From the NCBI GenBank assembly GCA_002839855.1, contig PGYV01000002.1, positions 62,786 to 126,785 on the forward strand: DNA of 64,000 bases. The letters are read 5' to 3'. Under the pieces are notes generated by a model that ran no database searches, had not been told where the DNA came from, and was given only the letters and a program-made list of their open reading frames with translations. Origin of the DNA: Candidatus Goldiibacteriota bacterium HGW-Goldbacteria-1 (lineage in GTDB: Bacteria; Oederibacteriota; PGYV01). Made by a program: the position numbers and the translations under genes. Shown here one piece after another: positions 44,272 through 55,300 of this stretch (position 1 is the stretch's first letter; every line of letters begins with the position of its first letter).

Positions 44272-45333
44272 GTGGTTAAAGTTGAGTTGTCTAAAATAAA
44301 AAGGGTTTTAATAATAAGGCCCGGCGCCATAGGCGATGTGCTTTTAACCACGCCTTTTATACGCGCGCTTAAAAAAGCTCTGCCCGAAGCGGTGATAGAT
44401 TACGTGGCCGCGCCTTTTCCGGCCAAGATACTTGAAGGGAATCCGTACCTTTCAAATGTGATAGTGTTTGACAAGAGTAAAAAAACAAATTTTATTGTTA
44501 AAAATATTAATGATTTAAATTTTTATTTATCGCTTGCCAAAAACAAATACGACCTTGTTTTTGATCTGTTCGGCAATCTGCGCTCCGCGCTTATGGCTTT
44601 TTTAAGCGGCGCGCGGTACAGGGCGGGTTTCACTTTCAGGGTAAGAAAGTATTTGTATAATATCAAAGTAAAGCCGGCGCAGGACCCGATGTATAACGTT
44701 CATTACCACACGCAGTTATTAACGGCAATAGGCATTCCCGAAGACGGCGAAGAACTTGATTTTATAATTCCGGAAGCGGAAAAGGCAAAAGCGACGCGGT
44801 TAATAAACACAGTTAAAACCGGCGGCCCGGTTATAGGGCTTAACCCGTCCGGCACATGGCCCACAAAACGCTGGCCGGAAGAGAAGTTTGGCGAATTGGC
44901 GGGGCTTATTCTAAGCGGCATAAAGGGAAGTTCTGTAATTGTGCTGTGGGGCCCCGGCGAACAGCACATGGCTGAAAAAGTATTGAAGAATTGCCCGGTA
45001 AAACAGGGTATAATAATTGCGCCGCAGACATCGCTTAAGGAACTTGCGGCTTTAATAGGGCAGATGGATGTGCTGGTTACAAACGACGGTGCGCCCAAAC
45101 ATATCAGCGTGGCTATGAAGACGCCGGCGGTTACGATATTCGGGCCCACAAACAGTATTTCGTGGAATCCGCATAATAACCCGTATTATCCCGCGGTGGT
45201 AAGCGCGCTTGCCTGCGCGCCGTGCGATAAAACGCAGTGCCCTGACAAAGATATTGAGTGCATGAAAAAGATAAGCGCGGCGGATGTTTTTGAAACGGTA
45301 AAAAATACTGCGGCATTAAAAAGCCGCGTTTAA
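44272..45333 (+). CDS. Family 9 glycosyltransferase (heptosyltransferase-like)
   Basis: A 353-residue protein with GTG start and AAGGAG upstream. GT-B fold of the ADP-heptose:LPS heptosyltransferase group: RPGAIGDVLLTTPFIRALKK (about 16-35), GLNPSGTWPTKRWPEEKF (about 187), and near the end the donor site DGAPKHISVAMKTPAVTIFG (about 267-286). The C-terminal Cys-rich segment CAPCDKTQCPDKDIECMKKI resembles the common 'C..C...CP....CM..I' end of these enzymes. It acts on LPS core at the cytoplasmic face. Its place beside the ligase-like gene supports surface polysaccharide synthesis. Confidence 0.92.
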   Translation: MVKVELSKIKRVLIIRPGAIGDVLLTTPFIRALKKALPEAVIDYVAAPFPAKILEGNPYLSNVIVFDKSKKTNFIVKNINDLNFYLSLAKNKYDLVFDLFGNLRSALMAFLSGARYRAGFTFRVRKYLYNIKVKPAQDPMYNVHYHTQLLTAIGIPEDGEELDFIIPEAEKAKATRLINTVKTGGPVIGLNPSGTWPTKRWPEEKFGELAGLILSGIKGSSVIVLWGPGEQHMAEKVLKNCPVKQGIIIAPQTSLKELAALIGQMDVLVTNDGAPKHISVAMKTPAVTIFGPTNSISWNPHNNPYYPAVVSALACAPCDKTQCPDKDIECMKKISAADVFETVKNTAALKSRV

Positions 45334-45347
45334 TCAAGGAGGATGGC

Positions 45348-46007
45348 ATGGCTGAAATTGACATAGACAAGATGCTGGAACAAAGGGAACAGGCGGGAAA
45401 AACCGGAAAGAAAAAAAGCGGCGTTAATATGAATGTTATATACGGCGCAGCGGCAGCGGTTGTGCTTGGTGTAATTGCTTTTATTGTTGTCACAATGATG
45501 AAACCAAACGCGGGGCTTTATTTTCCCGTGGAAAATACCGGTTTATCACTGTTTAATATTTCCGGTAAGAGCCCGGAGCGCTGGGAGTTTCTTGATAAAA
45601 AAGAAGTTATAAACGGAGAAACTTTCGCGATACTAAACAGGACAGACACGGGAAATAATTATACAGTGCAGGAATATTATTCATACGGAAAAACCGGAGT
45701 TATAAAAGCGTATATTTCTGAAAACTTTGGCGATAAAAAACCTTATGGTATGATAATGCTTCCGCCAAAGGTAAAAAAAGGCGCTAAGTTTAAAGCGGCT
45801 GATACCGCCGCCGGCCCGATTATGGGATCGGTAAACGAACCGGAGCTGATTTTAACAACGGCCGGGGAAATGGAAGCGGTAAGGGTGGATTATAAAGGCG
45901 GCAGGGCGACTGATAAAAGTATATGGTATGCCCAAGGCCAGGGCGTAATAAAGACGGCTGACAGGTATAAAAATGAAACCATGGATATTATAAGCATAAC
46001 AAAATAG
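45348..46007 (+). CDS. Membrane-anchored protein of unknown function preceding the SprA-family gene
   Basis: A 219-residue protein with AAGGAGGA before the ATG. A charged cytoplasmic start (MAEIDIDKMLEQREQAGKTG) is followed by one membrane helix (about 29-50) and a periplasmic beta-rich domain. The domain has GLYFPVENTGLSLFNISG, QEYYSYGKTGVIKAY, MLPPKVKKGAKF and YAQGQGVIKTADRY. This pattern recalls lipoprotein-like domains with a 'WYA.GvG.vk' ending, which occur in proteins of unknown role. It sits between sugar-transfer genes and the giant translocon gene, 58 bases ahead of the latter. I do not assign a function. Confidence 0.7.
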   Translation: MAEIDIDKMLEQREQAGKTGKKKSGVNMNVIYGAAAAVVLGVIAFIVVTMMKPNAGLYFPVENTGLSLFNISGKSPERWEFLDKKEVINGETFAILNRTDTGNNYTVQEYYSYGKTGVIKAYISENFGDKKPYGMIMLPPKVKKGAKFKAADTAAGPIMGSVNEPELILTTAGEMEAVRVDYKGGRATDKSIWYAQGQGVIKTADRYKNETMDIISITK

Positions 46008-46065
46008 AGGGTGCAATGATTTTAAAAACGTTAACACAGCATTCAAACAACAGGGTGAACAGGCC

Positions 46066-49000
46066 GTGATTCGGCGCGCGATTAAATTATTTCTAAGCGT
46101 GCTGATTTTTTCCGCGGTTTTTGCCGCTGCGGAATTATCAGCGGCAGAGCCGTCGATAGCAGAAGAGCCGGCCGCCTCAGGGGTTACGTCTGTCAACCGC
46201 TCGCCTTTTAATTTAAGGGCCAAGACTGACGGCATAAGGGTTATTTTGTCATGGGACGCTGATACCGCAGACGGTGTGACATACGAAGTTTACCGCGCGT
46301 CCGGGCCGGATGAAGACTATATTACAATTACAAAAGAGCCGTTAAAAGAACTCATATACATTGATTCGGCGGATTCAAGCGTAATTCCGCCGGAGAGCAA
46401 TGTCACGTATTATTACAAAGTCGGCGCGGTTTTTAACGGCGCAAACCTTGGCGATTCAAATGTGGCTACCGCAAAACCGGTCGGCGTGCTTGAAGCGCCG
46501 CGCCAGATAGAAGCGTCTGCGGGTTTTTCTTCGGTAACGCTAAACTGGGTACAGCCGGATTCCACAGGGCCTTTTGAACTGTCCGGATATAACATTTACC
46601 GTTCCTTTAACAGGGAAGAACAGGGAATGCGGATTAACCCTGAAATCCTGAAAGTTACCACTTATGAAGATACAGGCCTTTCTGAAGGGACAGAATATTT
46701 TTACAGGGTGCAGACTGTTGATTTAAGGGGCGGCATGGTAATGTCACTTCCTGTATCCGCTATACCATATTCGCGTTTGGGCGGGCCCGCTGATGTCACG
46801 GTAAAAGCCGTATCTCAGGAAAGCATAAGGCTGTCCTGGCTGGAACCATTGGTAACAGGGGCTGCCGGAATACAGGGTTATAATATTTTTAGAAGCAATA
46901 ATGCATCCTCTTTTTCGGAACAGCCGCTTAACATAGGCATTGTAAAACCGTATAAAGATGAAGCGGGCAGGTCTTTTTATTACGATAACATAATATTAAG
47001 CCGCGACCCGCCTGTCCCGGGAGTGGAATATTTTTATAAGATAGTGCCTGTTGACGCTTATGGCAATTCCGGCACCGCAAGTGTGCCTGTGTCAACAAAA
47101 ATAGAATGGGTAAGCGTGCCGCAGACGGGTATTCTTTCCGCTGATATTTCCCAGTACGGGCTGCCGCCGGAATCCAAGCTTGAAATCCGGGGGATGAAGT
47201 CTGTTAAGATTGGTTACACGGGTGTAATGCCGGATGATGCCATAGTGACAGGCGATAAAAAAGGTATTGATTTCACGCAGGCGTTCAGAGTAAGGTTAAA
47301 CGGCAACATAGGCAGGAAGATACTTGTGGATGTGGATTATGATGACCAGAATCCCACAAGTGAATACACAAAAATTTCCATACAGTATCAGGGCGAGAAA
47401 GAAGAGACAATTCAGGAAGCTTCTTTCGGCGATATAACATTATCGTTGCCGCCCACGCGCTACGCCAGCTATTCGCAGACGCTTTTTGGAATAAAAGGAA
47501 GGGCTGTGCTTGGCGATAAGTTTTCTGTGACCGCTTTTGGCGCGCAGGCAAAAGGTATTTCTGCCGTGCAGGAATTTACCGGAAATTTAAGGCAGAAAGA
47601 AGTAAACGGAAAAGAAGGTTACACGATACTTGACAACCAGTATCAGAAAAACATCTACTATTACCTGTCAAAAGACCCGGCGCACGTAAGCGCGCTTGCG
47701 CCCAACGCCGGGCTGCCCGTTCCTGCCGTGCCGGTTTCCATAAAGCCGGGTTCTGTTTTAATTTATTATGACGACGGGATAGCCAGCAATGACATTCCCG
47801 CCGAAGTTATTTATTCCGTCCCCAACAGGACTTTTCATTTCAGGCCGCTTTTAATAGGTTCGGATTATGTTATTGACTATAAGAACGGCGTTGTGAAATT
47901 TAACATCGGCATACCTGATACAAGCACCATGGCTGTGGCTTTTGAAACAAGCGACGGGCAAAGGGTGGGGTATTCTTCGGACGGCAGTTTTAATTTTAAC
48001 GAAACCGGGCTTACATCCGCCAGCACCGGTTACACGTCCGACAGCGCGCATCTTATACAGGATGGGCGGCAGAATACAACAGGCGATTTATCCCATAAAG
48101 TGCTTAACTATTATTACCTTGGCGAAACGCAGATAGAAAACCCGGCCAATGACGGGTATTTTTACATAGAGATAAGAAAAAAATCGCAGGAAAGCATTAA
48201 TATTCCGCAGCCCAATAACAATGATTCTTCAAGGTATTATGAAATTGACACGGATATGGGGCTTTTAAAATTTAAGGCGTTCTTTCCGTTTGCTTCAAAT
48301 TATTCAACACCGGCAGACCCGGGCAATAATGTAAGGCCTTCTAACTTAACGGAAGACGCGTACAGCTTAAGCGCGAATAAGTCCCTTTATGAAATTTATC
48401 TTAAATATAATTACAGGGTATCTTCTTACAGGCTTGATAATTCGCCCGTGGTGTACGGCAGCGAAAGGGTTCAGATTGACGGGCGCGACCTTTTAAAGGA
48501 TAAAGACTATAATATTTTTTATGAGACCGGTGAAATAATTTTTATAGATAAAAATCTTGTGCAGCCAAGTTCCAGGATAAAAATTGCGTATGAATATTTT
48601 CCGTTCTTTCAGAGTTTTCAAAGCACGGTTGTGGGTGCAAGGATAGATTATAAGCTGTTTGATAATTTAAACCTGGGCAGTACGTGGCTGTGGAAATTTT
48701 CCAGCGCCGGGACAACAGTCCCTGACGCGCGTTCAACGGACACAAGGCTTTCAACGCCTGCCAGTATGTACATGCTTGACGGAGACATAAAACTTACGCT
48801 GGATAAAAAACAGATTAACGAAGTTATAAACGGCGTGCCGTTTGTGGACGGGGCGGATTTACCGGTGGATTTCAGCTTTCAGGGTGAAGTGGCGTACAGC
48901 GATTTTAACCCTAACCTTTTTGAAAATGTCAGGACAAAGGAAAAAGGCGCAGCCATGATTGATAATATGGAAGGCGCAGATAATGTGTTATCGCTTTCCA

Positions 49001-52000
49001 CGAACAGGTATTCATGGTTTCCGGCAAGCATACCGGCGGGAGTGGTGCCTGAAAACAGGGTGCTTACAGGAAAAGAAAATGTCACTGAAAACGGGCATCA
49101 GATAGTCACCGAAGGCACGCTGGGTTCTTCGGCACAGGTGATGCTGCGTTTAAATTACAGCGGGCTTACGCAGGACAGATGGGACGCGTACAGGTATGTG
49201 GTATCCGCTTTCGGGGAAAATCTTAATAATTTAAATTATATGGAAATGTGGGTTTATGTGGATACGGACAATCCGGTAAAGCTTAAAGTGGATGTGGGTA
49301 TAATAAGCGAAGACAGCAACGGCAATAATACTTTTCAGCTGAATTCCACGTCCGGTGTAAGGCGGGACAGTGAAGACGCGGAAAATAACGGCAAATTAAA
49401 AGCCGTTTATGATATAGGCATAGGCAGGGGTATTTATCCGGAAAATCCGGACTACTGGGGCGCGGGCAATGATGTCCTTGACACTGAAGATATGGACAAT
49501 GACGGGCAGATGGACACTTCAGAGTCATATTATGAATTCAGTTCGGACGGCCCCAATTATTACCATCCGCAGCTGACACTGTCCCAGAAGGGCTGGCATC
49601 TGGTAAAGATACCCCTTTCTCAGTTTTCACAGTCTTTTGGGCTTAATTCTGACCAGCGCAATCCAAGCAGTACGGCATTTTTCTCCATAATCAAACACGT
49701 AAGGGTAAGCATAAAAGGCGCCGGCGCGTCGCCAAGCGCGGGGCATATTAAAATTGAATCCATTAACTTTCTGGGAAATTCGTGGAGGTTAAAGACCTTA
49801 ACCGGCGCTACAGACATGGTGGGTAATATTATAAATTCGCCGAATACCGCAAAGATGAACGTGGAAACGGTAAATCAGAATACCGATGAAGCGTATACGC
49901 CTAACGTGGATTATTTTGATTACCAGAAGGACGAAGATAAAAAATCCGAAGAGGCGCTTAAAATTTCCTATAAACTTTCCGCTTATGACCAGAGGCCTTC
50001 GGACGGTCAGCCAATATATTACACCACCAAATTTTTAAGCGAGTCCACGGGGTATGACTACCAGCAGTATAAAAAAATAAAGATGGACCTTTTATTTTCC
50101 AGAAAAAGCGGGGATGCGGGCGCGGGAAGGGTTATGTTTGTACGCCTGGGAACCGCTGCGCCGCCGCCCGGTGTGGACGAGACAAATTATTACCAGTACA
50201 ACCTTCAGATGGATTCTGTACCGGCGGACGGGGGCTGGCATACGGTGGAATTTGAAATTGACGGGTCCGATAAAAAACGCAGCGGCGCCGTGGGTTCTCC
50301 GAATTTAAGAAAAGTGCAGTACATTACTCTGGGTTTCATAAATCCGAATAACACCGTAACTGACGACGTCATATATGTAAATAACATAAGGCTTGTGGAT
50401 CCGATTTCAAAAGTGGGTATGGCAAGGTATACCAATTCAGCCCTTAATATGGCGGGTTTTGGAAACCTGACGCATACATACGAAGAACTTGATTCCGGAT
50501 TCAACACAATCCTTGATATGGACAGGGCAAAATATCTGCAGCATTCAAGGGACAACAGGGTAAGGTTTGACTACACACAGATAAAAGAGGTGCCTGTCTC
50601 TGCGGAGATTGCAAAAACCGAGAGGTACACCGAAGATCAGTACAGAAATGACCCCACGTACACCAACAGTTTTTCAACGCCTGACACCGTGGTGGACAGT
50701 TTCAGAAATGACATATCGCTGATGTCGGTGCCCGGACTTACGCTTTCCAATGCTATTACCTTAAGAAATATGAAGTTCAATTATTTTCAGCTTTATGAAT
50801 ATCAGAATAATCTAAGTGAGGTGTTCACAGTAAGGCCTTACGCGCGCTATATGATTCCCACAGAGATAAAAGTGGGAGACCTGTTTACCATACCGCTTGG
50901 GACAAACACTCTTGAAAGCAGCATGCTTGTAACAAACACCAAAACCGATTACGCGGATTATTTCGGCGTGACAATGAACACGCAGGCGACATATTATGAT
51001 CAGTGGAACTTAAAAAGGGAACAGGACCACGACTATAAGGGGAGTTTTACGGTAGATAAGCTATCCATTAACCCGTCATATAATTATAAACTTGGCGAAG
51101 AAAAAGGAAACCTTTTAAGCCGGTTTAATTATTATTATGATTCAATAGGCGATAAAAATTATACCGATAAATACCTTGTGACAAAGCGGGAAATAACACC
51201 AAAGATTAATATCAGCGCCCAGGAGATAGGTATAGTTTCACCTTCCATTGACTACACTTCAGGATACCGCTATGAGTATACGTCAAACCTGCTTTATACA
51301 AACGCCTCGCTGTCGGCGCGTGCGCGCGTGGCAATCAGTAAAATTATACCGGTGCTTCCGGATATCACGAATATTTCCGCGGGGGTATCGGATAGCAACA
51401 GGCGTTATGACAACAATTATTACCCGGGTTCTTTTAAGGCGTTTGATGAACTGCCGTTTGAGAAAAAATGGTATGTTTTTATATGGGAGTACTTTTACGA
51501 CGAAAAATCTGTGGAAAGGCTTGAAGCGCTGTCTTATGGAGGCGCCATGTCGCGCGATTATACCCTTGACCTGGCGGAAATTAAATTTTTTGACAGGCTA
51601 AGGATAGCTATCGGCGCAAATTACAGTATTAGGCGCGATTCGCAGACCAGGACTTTAACGGGGATAAACGATTCTTTAAGGCTGTCGGCGCGTGAAATTT
51701 ATTTTGATAAGGTTACTCTGCCGGGGCTGGAATTTTTAGTAAAGGACCAGACTGTATCCGGGTCTTATAATTACACGGTTACAAATACATATAACCCGCT
51801 TGACAGAAAAGAACTTATAAGGGGAACTAAAGGGCATGATGCCAGTTTTAATCTGCCATATAAGACAGAAGGGGATAACCCTATAAACGGATCTTTAAGG
51901 TTAACTTACAGCAGGTCTGATTCAAAAGAGAAATATATTGAAAATTACCTTTGGACTCTGCGGCCGGAATTAAGCCTTAATTACGCGCTTAATATTACAC

Positions 52001-52305
52001 AGCCGTTTACAATACCGGGCTGGATACCGTTTCTGGGTAATAAAATAATAAAACTTGATAACAGTATAAATCTAAGAAGCGTGCTGGCGTATTCGGTTAT
52101 GCAGGGCGACGGCAGGGGCGATAATAATTTAAGCAAGAAAGACATTAAAGAACTGACTGCTGATCTGGGTTTTTCTTACAATATCCTCAGCAATATACGC
52201 ACCAATGTCAACCTGCGCTACAGGCAGAAAGACGATTCGCAGGGGCAGGCAAGGGACAGTTTTAAATCTTTTGGCGGCACGCTTGAGTTTATAGCGGAAT
52301 TTTAG
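46066..52305 (+). CDS. sprA: SprA-family giant outer membrane translocon with N-terminal FN3 domains
   Basis: A 2079-residue protein with GTG start and signal peptide (about 1-26). Three FN3-like domains (about 44-345) precede a region that follows SprA/Sov closely. IRGMKSVKIGYTGVMPDD, then IGRKILVDVDYDDQNPTSEY and YQGEKEETIQEASFGDITLS, and SQTLFGIKGRAVLGDKFSVT with LDNQYQKNIYYYLSKDP (about 365-540). The 'GRDLLKDKDYNIFYETGEII' block lies near 805, and AAMIDNMEGADNVLS (about 960) equals the D-D/N-x-EG block of SprA. DMDNDGQMD (about 1140) looks calcium-binding. The rest is beta-rich and ends FGGTLEFIAEF, a barrel-type end. In Bacteroidota SprA is the type IX secretion pore with PorV as its plug. 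N-terminal FN3 domains are not usual for SprA. Confidence 0.85.
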   Translation: MIRRAIKLFLSVLIFSAVFAAAELSAAEPSIAEEPAASGVTSVNRSPFNLRAKTDGIRVILSWDADTADGVTYEVYRASGPDEDYITITKEPLKELIYIDSADSSVIPPESNVTYYYKVGAVFNGANLGDSNVATAKPVGVLEAPRQIEASAGFSSVTLNWVQPDSTGPFELSGYNIYRSFNREEQGMRINPEILKVTTYEDTGLSEGTEYFYRVQTVDLRGGMVMSLPVSAIPYSRLGGPADVTVKAVSQESIRLSWLEPLVTGAAGIQGYNIFRSNNASSFSEQPLNIGIVKPYKDEAGRSFYYDNIILSRDPPVPGVEYFYKIVPVDAYGNSGTASVPVSTKIEWVSVPQTGILSADISQYGLPPESKLEIRGMKSVKIGYTGVMPDDAIVTGDKKGIDFTQAFRVRLNGNIGRKILVDVDYDDQNPTSEYTKISIQYQGEKEETIQEASFGDITLSLPPTRYASYSQTLFGIKGRAVLGDKFSVTAFGAQAKGISAVQEFTGNLRQKEVNGKEGYTILDNQYQKNIYYYLSKDPAHVSALAPNAGLPVPAVPVSIKPGSVLIYYDDGIASNDIPAEVIYSVPNRTFHFRPLLIGSDYVIDYKNGVVKFNIGIPDTSTMAVAFETSDGQRVGYSSDGSFNFNETGLTSASTGYTSDSAHLIQDGRQNTTGDLSHKVLNYYYLGETQIENPANDGYFYIEIRKKSQESINIPQPNNNDSSRYYEIDTDMGLLKFKAFFPFASNYSTPADPGNNVRPSNLTEDAYSLSANKSLYEIYLKYNYRVSSYRLDNSPVVYGSERVQIDGRDLLKDKDYNIFYETGEIIFIDKNLVQPSSRIKIAYEYFPFFQSFQSTVVGARIDYKLFDNLNLGSTWLWKFSSAGTTVPDARSTDTRLSTPASMYMLDGDIKLTLDKKQINEVINGVPFVDGADLPVDFSFQGEVAYSDFNPNLFENVRTKEKGAAMIDNMEGADNVLSLSTNRYSWFPASIPAGVVPENRVLTGKENVTENGHQIVTEGTLGSSAQVMLRLNYSGLTQDRWDAYRYVVSAFGENLNNLNYMEMWVYVDTDNPVKLKVDVGIISEDSNGNNTFQLNSTSGVRRDSEDAENNGKLKAVYDIGIGRGIYPENPDYWGAGNDVLDTEDMDNDGQMDTSESYYEFSSDGPNYYHPQLTLSQKGWHLVKIPLSQFSQSFGLNSDQRNPSSTAFFSIIKHVRVSIKGAGASPSAGHIKIESINFLGNSWRLKTLTGATDMVGNIINSPNTAKMNVETVNQNTDEAYTPNVDYFDYQKDEDKKSEEALKISYKLSAYDQRPSDGQPIYYTTKFLSESTGYDYQQYKKIKMDLLFSRKSGDAGAGRVMFVRLGTAAPPPGVDETNYYQYNLQMDSVPADGGWHTVEFEIDGSDKKRSGAVGSPNLRKVQYITLGFINPNNTVTDDVIYVNNIRLVDPISKVGMARYTNSALNMAGFGNLTHTYEELDSGFNTILDMDRAKYLQHSRDNRVRFDYTQIKEVPVSAEIAKTERYTEDQYRNDPTYTNSFSTPDTVVDSFRNDISLMSVPGLTLSNAITLRNMKFNYFQLYEYQNNLSEVFTVRPYARYMIPTEIKVGDLFTIPLGTNTLESSMLVTNTKTDYADYFGVTMNTQATYYDQWNLKREQDHDYKGSFTVDKLSINPSYNYKLGEEKGNLLSRFNYYYDSIGDKNYTDKYLVTKREITPKINISAQEIGIVSPSIDYTSGYRYEYTSNLLYTNASLSARARVAISKIIPVLPDITNISAGVSDSNRRYDNNYYPGSFKAFDELPFEKKWYVFIWEYFYDEKSVERLEALSYGGAMSRDYTLDLAEIKFFDRLRIAIGANYSIRRDSQTRTLTGINDSLRLSAREIYFDKVTLPGLEFLVKDQTVSGSYNYTVTNTYNPLDRKELIRGTKGHDASFNLPYKTEGDNPINGSLRLTYSRSDSKEKYIENYLWTLRPELSLNYALNITQPFTIPGWIPFLGNKIIKLDNSINLRSVLAYSVMQGDGRGDNNLSKKDIKELTADLGFSYNILSNIRTNVNLRYRQKDDSQGQARDSFKSFGGTLEFIAEF

Positions 52306-52336
52306 CAAATATTTTAAAAGGGATGGAAATTATTTT

Positions 52337-55300
52337 ATGAAAAAATTATTTTTAACAGCACTTTTAATGCTTCTATCCGGTTTTGCCATGGCTGCGCCAT
52401 ATGCGGTAACCGGGCTGTCGGTATATAATTGCGGCGGCATAAAACTTGTATGGGACGCGCCGTCTGACACTTCGACTGCTGTATCTTATGTCATAAACAG
52501 GTCTGTGATAAGCGCAGGGCCGTTTGACCTTACCGTTACCGCTTCTGTTAATAATTACTATGACGCATCAGCTGATACCACGCTGGCGTATTATTATACG
52601 GTTAAGTCGGTGGATTTTACCGGCGCTACAGGCGCTGCGTCAGCGGCAAAAAGCACTTTGCCGGCTTCGCCTGAAAACCTGCAGGCAGTACCTTATAATG
52701 CAAAAAACATGCTATCCTGGCAGCCGTCTTCGGACGGTGCGGTTGAGTCATATAACATTTACAGAAGCAGCGGATATGGTTTTAAGATACTTAATAATAC
52801 TTATAGTACAGAGTACACTGATGAAAGCGCTGCAAACGGCACCCTTTACTGGTACAGGGTGGCATCGTTAAAAACAAATCAGGAAGGTGCCTGCGCGTGT
52901 TCTGCTTCGGCAAAGCCATATATTCCTCCTTTTCCTGTAAGCGCAGTTGATGCTTTTGTGGAAGCGGGGGAGCTTACCGCCGCCTGGACAATGTCCGCTC
53001 TGCAGGGGACTTACGAAATAGACAGTTTCAAAATATTCAGGTCAACTTCTTATGGGGATGAAAGTTTTTCTCCGGCTTCTGTTACGTACACTTCTTACAG
53101 CGAAACCCTGCCGCTTGCCGGGCAGTTATATTATTACGCGGTGCGCACCATTGACACACAGGGAAATTCCTCGCCGGCGTATTGGTTTTCCGCATATAAT
53201 CCAGGATTGCCGTCGGTACCTTTGGGGCTTACTGTCACGGCGGCAAATGCGGCGCGGATAAATATTTCCTGGCAGGCAAATCCGGCAGCTGAAGATATTA
53301 CCGCGTATCAGGTAATAAGAAACTCCGCAATAATTGCCACAAAAGCCACCCCAACCGCCGCTTCATACGAAGACATGGATGTGGTTTTAGGAAATACATA
53401 TTCATATTATATTCAGGCAATAAATTCTTTCGGCACAGGGGATGGCTCATCTGCGGTGACACAGACGGTTATACCCGCGCCACCGGCAGGTCTTACTGCA
53501 ACCACAGGTGTGCTGCCCGGAACTGTTTATCTTAACTGGGCTGATAATAATGCTGAAGAAAATATTCAGACATATAATATTTACAGGGCCACGTCCGCGG
53601 TGACATTTAATTATACAACCCCGTATTTAAGTACGGGAACAGCCGGCGTTACAGACGCAGCCGTTGTAACGGGGACGCCATATTTTTACAGTGTATCAGC
53701 GGTGACCGAAACTGCGTATGAGTCTTTTTCTGAAATAGTCTCTGCAATGGCTGTGACTTACGCGGCGCAGCCGGAAAATCTGACAGCAACCGCTTACAGC
53801 AATTATGCCGAACTTTCGTGGGATAATCCCGGCGCGTCATACGCGATTGCTTCATTTAAAATATATAAAAGCACAGATGGTTCTGTTTTTAATTATCTGG
53901 CATCAGTTTCGCCCCCGCAGTTTAATGACGCAGGGCTTACAAACGGCAGTACCTATTATTACCGCGTGTCTGCTGTAAATATTTATGGCGAAAGCACCCA
54001 CTCCGAGCATGTGACCATTACCCCGCAGGCGGGGTATTTTACGGAACCAAAAAACCTGACTGCAACGGCAGAAGCGGGGGACGGCAGAATAATACTTTCA
54101 TGGTCCGCGGTTCAATCGCAGGAAATTACAGGGTATAAAATATATAGAAGCACGGTGTCAGGGTCTTATGACACTGTGCCTTACGCGACGGCTGTTACAA
54201 TCACCGCATATACAGACAGCGCGGCCGCCACGCTTACCACTTATTATTATAAAGTCAGCGGCTATGGGGTGTCAGAAACCGCAAAGTCAGCTGAAGTTTC
54301 AGCAGCACCGTTTATCAGGCCGGGTCCGGCTTTAAATCTTACGCTTACAAGCCTGTATGACAGGGTATATCTTACATGGGATTCACCGGCAAATGATTAT
54401 ACATACAAAACAACTGTGAAATATAATATTTACAGAAGCACTTCGTCGCTTTCTTACAGCCAAAGCGCGTTTACCGCGCTTGCATCGGAATATACGGGGG
54501 CAAGTTATATTGACGCGCAGATAAATACGGCGGGAACTTATTACTATAAGATAAAAGTTATTGACGACATGGGAAATGAAGATACATCCACAACGGGCGT
54601 GCAGATAGTGTTAAGCGGGGTTATGGAACCGCCTGCGGTTTTAAAAGGCGTGGCTTCCAACAAACAGGTAAGGCTTGTCTGGTCATCGATAAATCCGGAT
54701 TCTTACAGTGTGTACAGAAAAACAACACAGACGGCGGCTGAATTTGGTGCGCCTATTGCCTATAATCTGGGTTTTGACGTAAAAGAGTACGTGGACAGTA
54801 ATGTGGAAAATAACATCACTTACATTTACGCGGTGGCCGCGGTAAATGATTCCGGTGAAGGCCCCAAGTCCAATCCGGTTTATGTCACGCCGTACCTTGC
54901 TTCGGGGCTTCCGGCGGACGCTTCGGTAAAATTTGAAATAGAAAATAAAAAAGACGTAAGGTTATGGTGGAATCCCGCGTCTGACGGAACATATCAGGTT
55001 GCGGGTTACAGCGTTTTCAGAAGCAATGACAACGGTTATTCTTATGTGCATTTAAGTGTAACTGCCGCTTCTGTTGTGGAATACACCGATACAGCAACGG
55101 AATGGGATAATAATTATCTTTATATGGTACGTGTGGTGGATTCAGGCGGGAATACAGACGCCACATACACGCCTGTTAAAGTGGAACTGCCGCTTCCGAA
55201 AAATAAAATAAGGGTGTTTTCCAACCTTGTGGATTTAAGCAAAGGGGAAAAACTAAGATTAAAATACCTGCTTGTAAAGAGCGGCAAACTTAAATTTTAT

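Noticed and set aside
47285-51601. Several antisense or alternative frames inside the SprA-family gene
   Set aside because: The long frame has a clear family match across its whole length, so overlapping short frames are chance.
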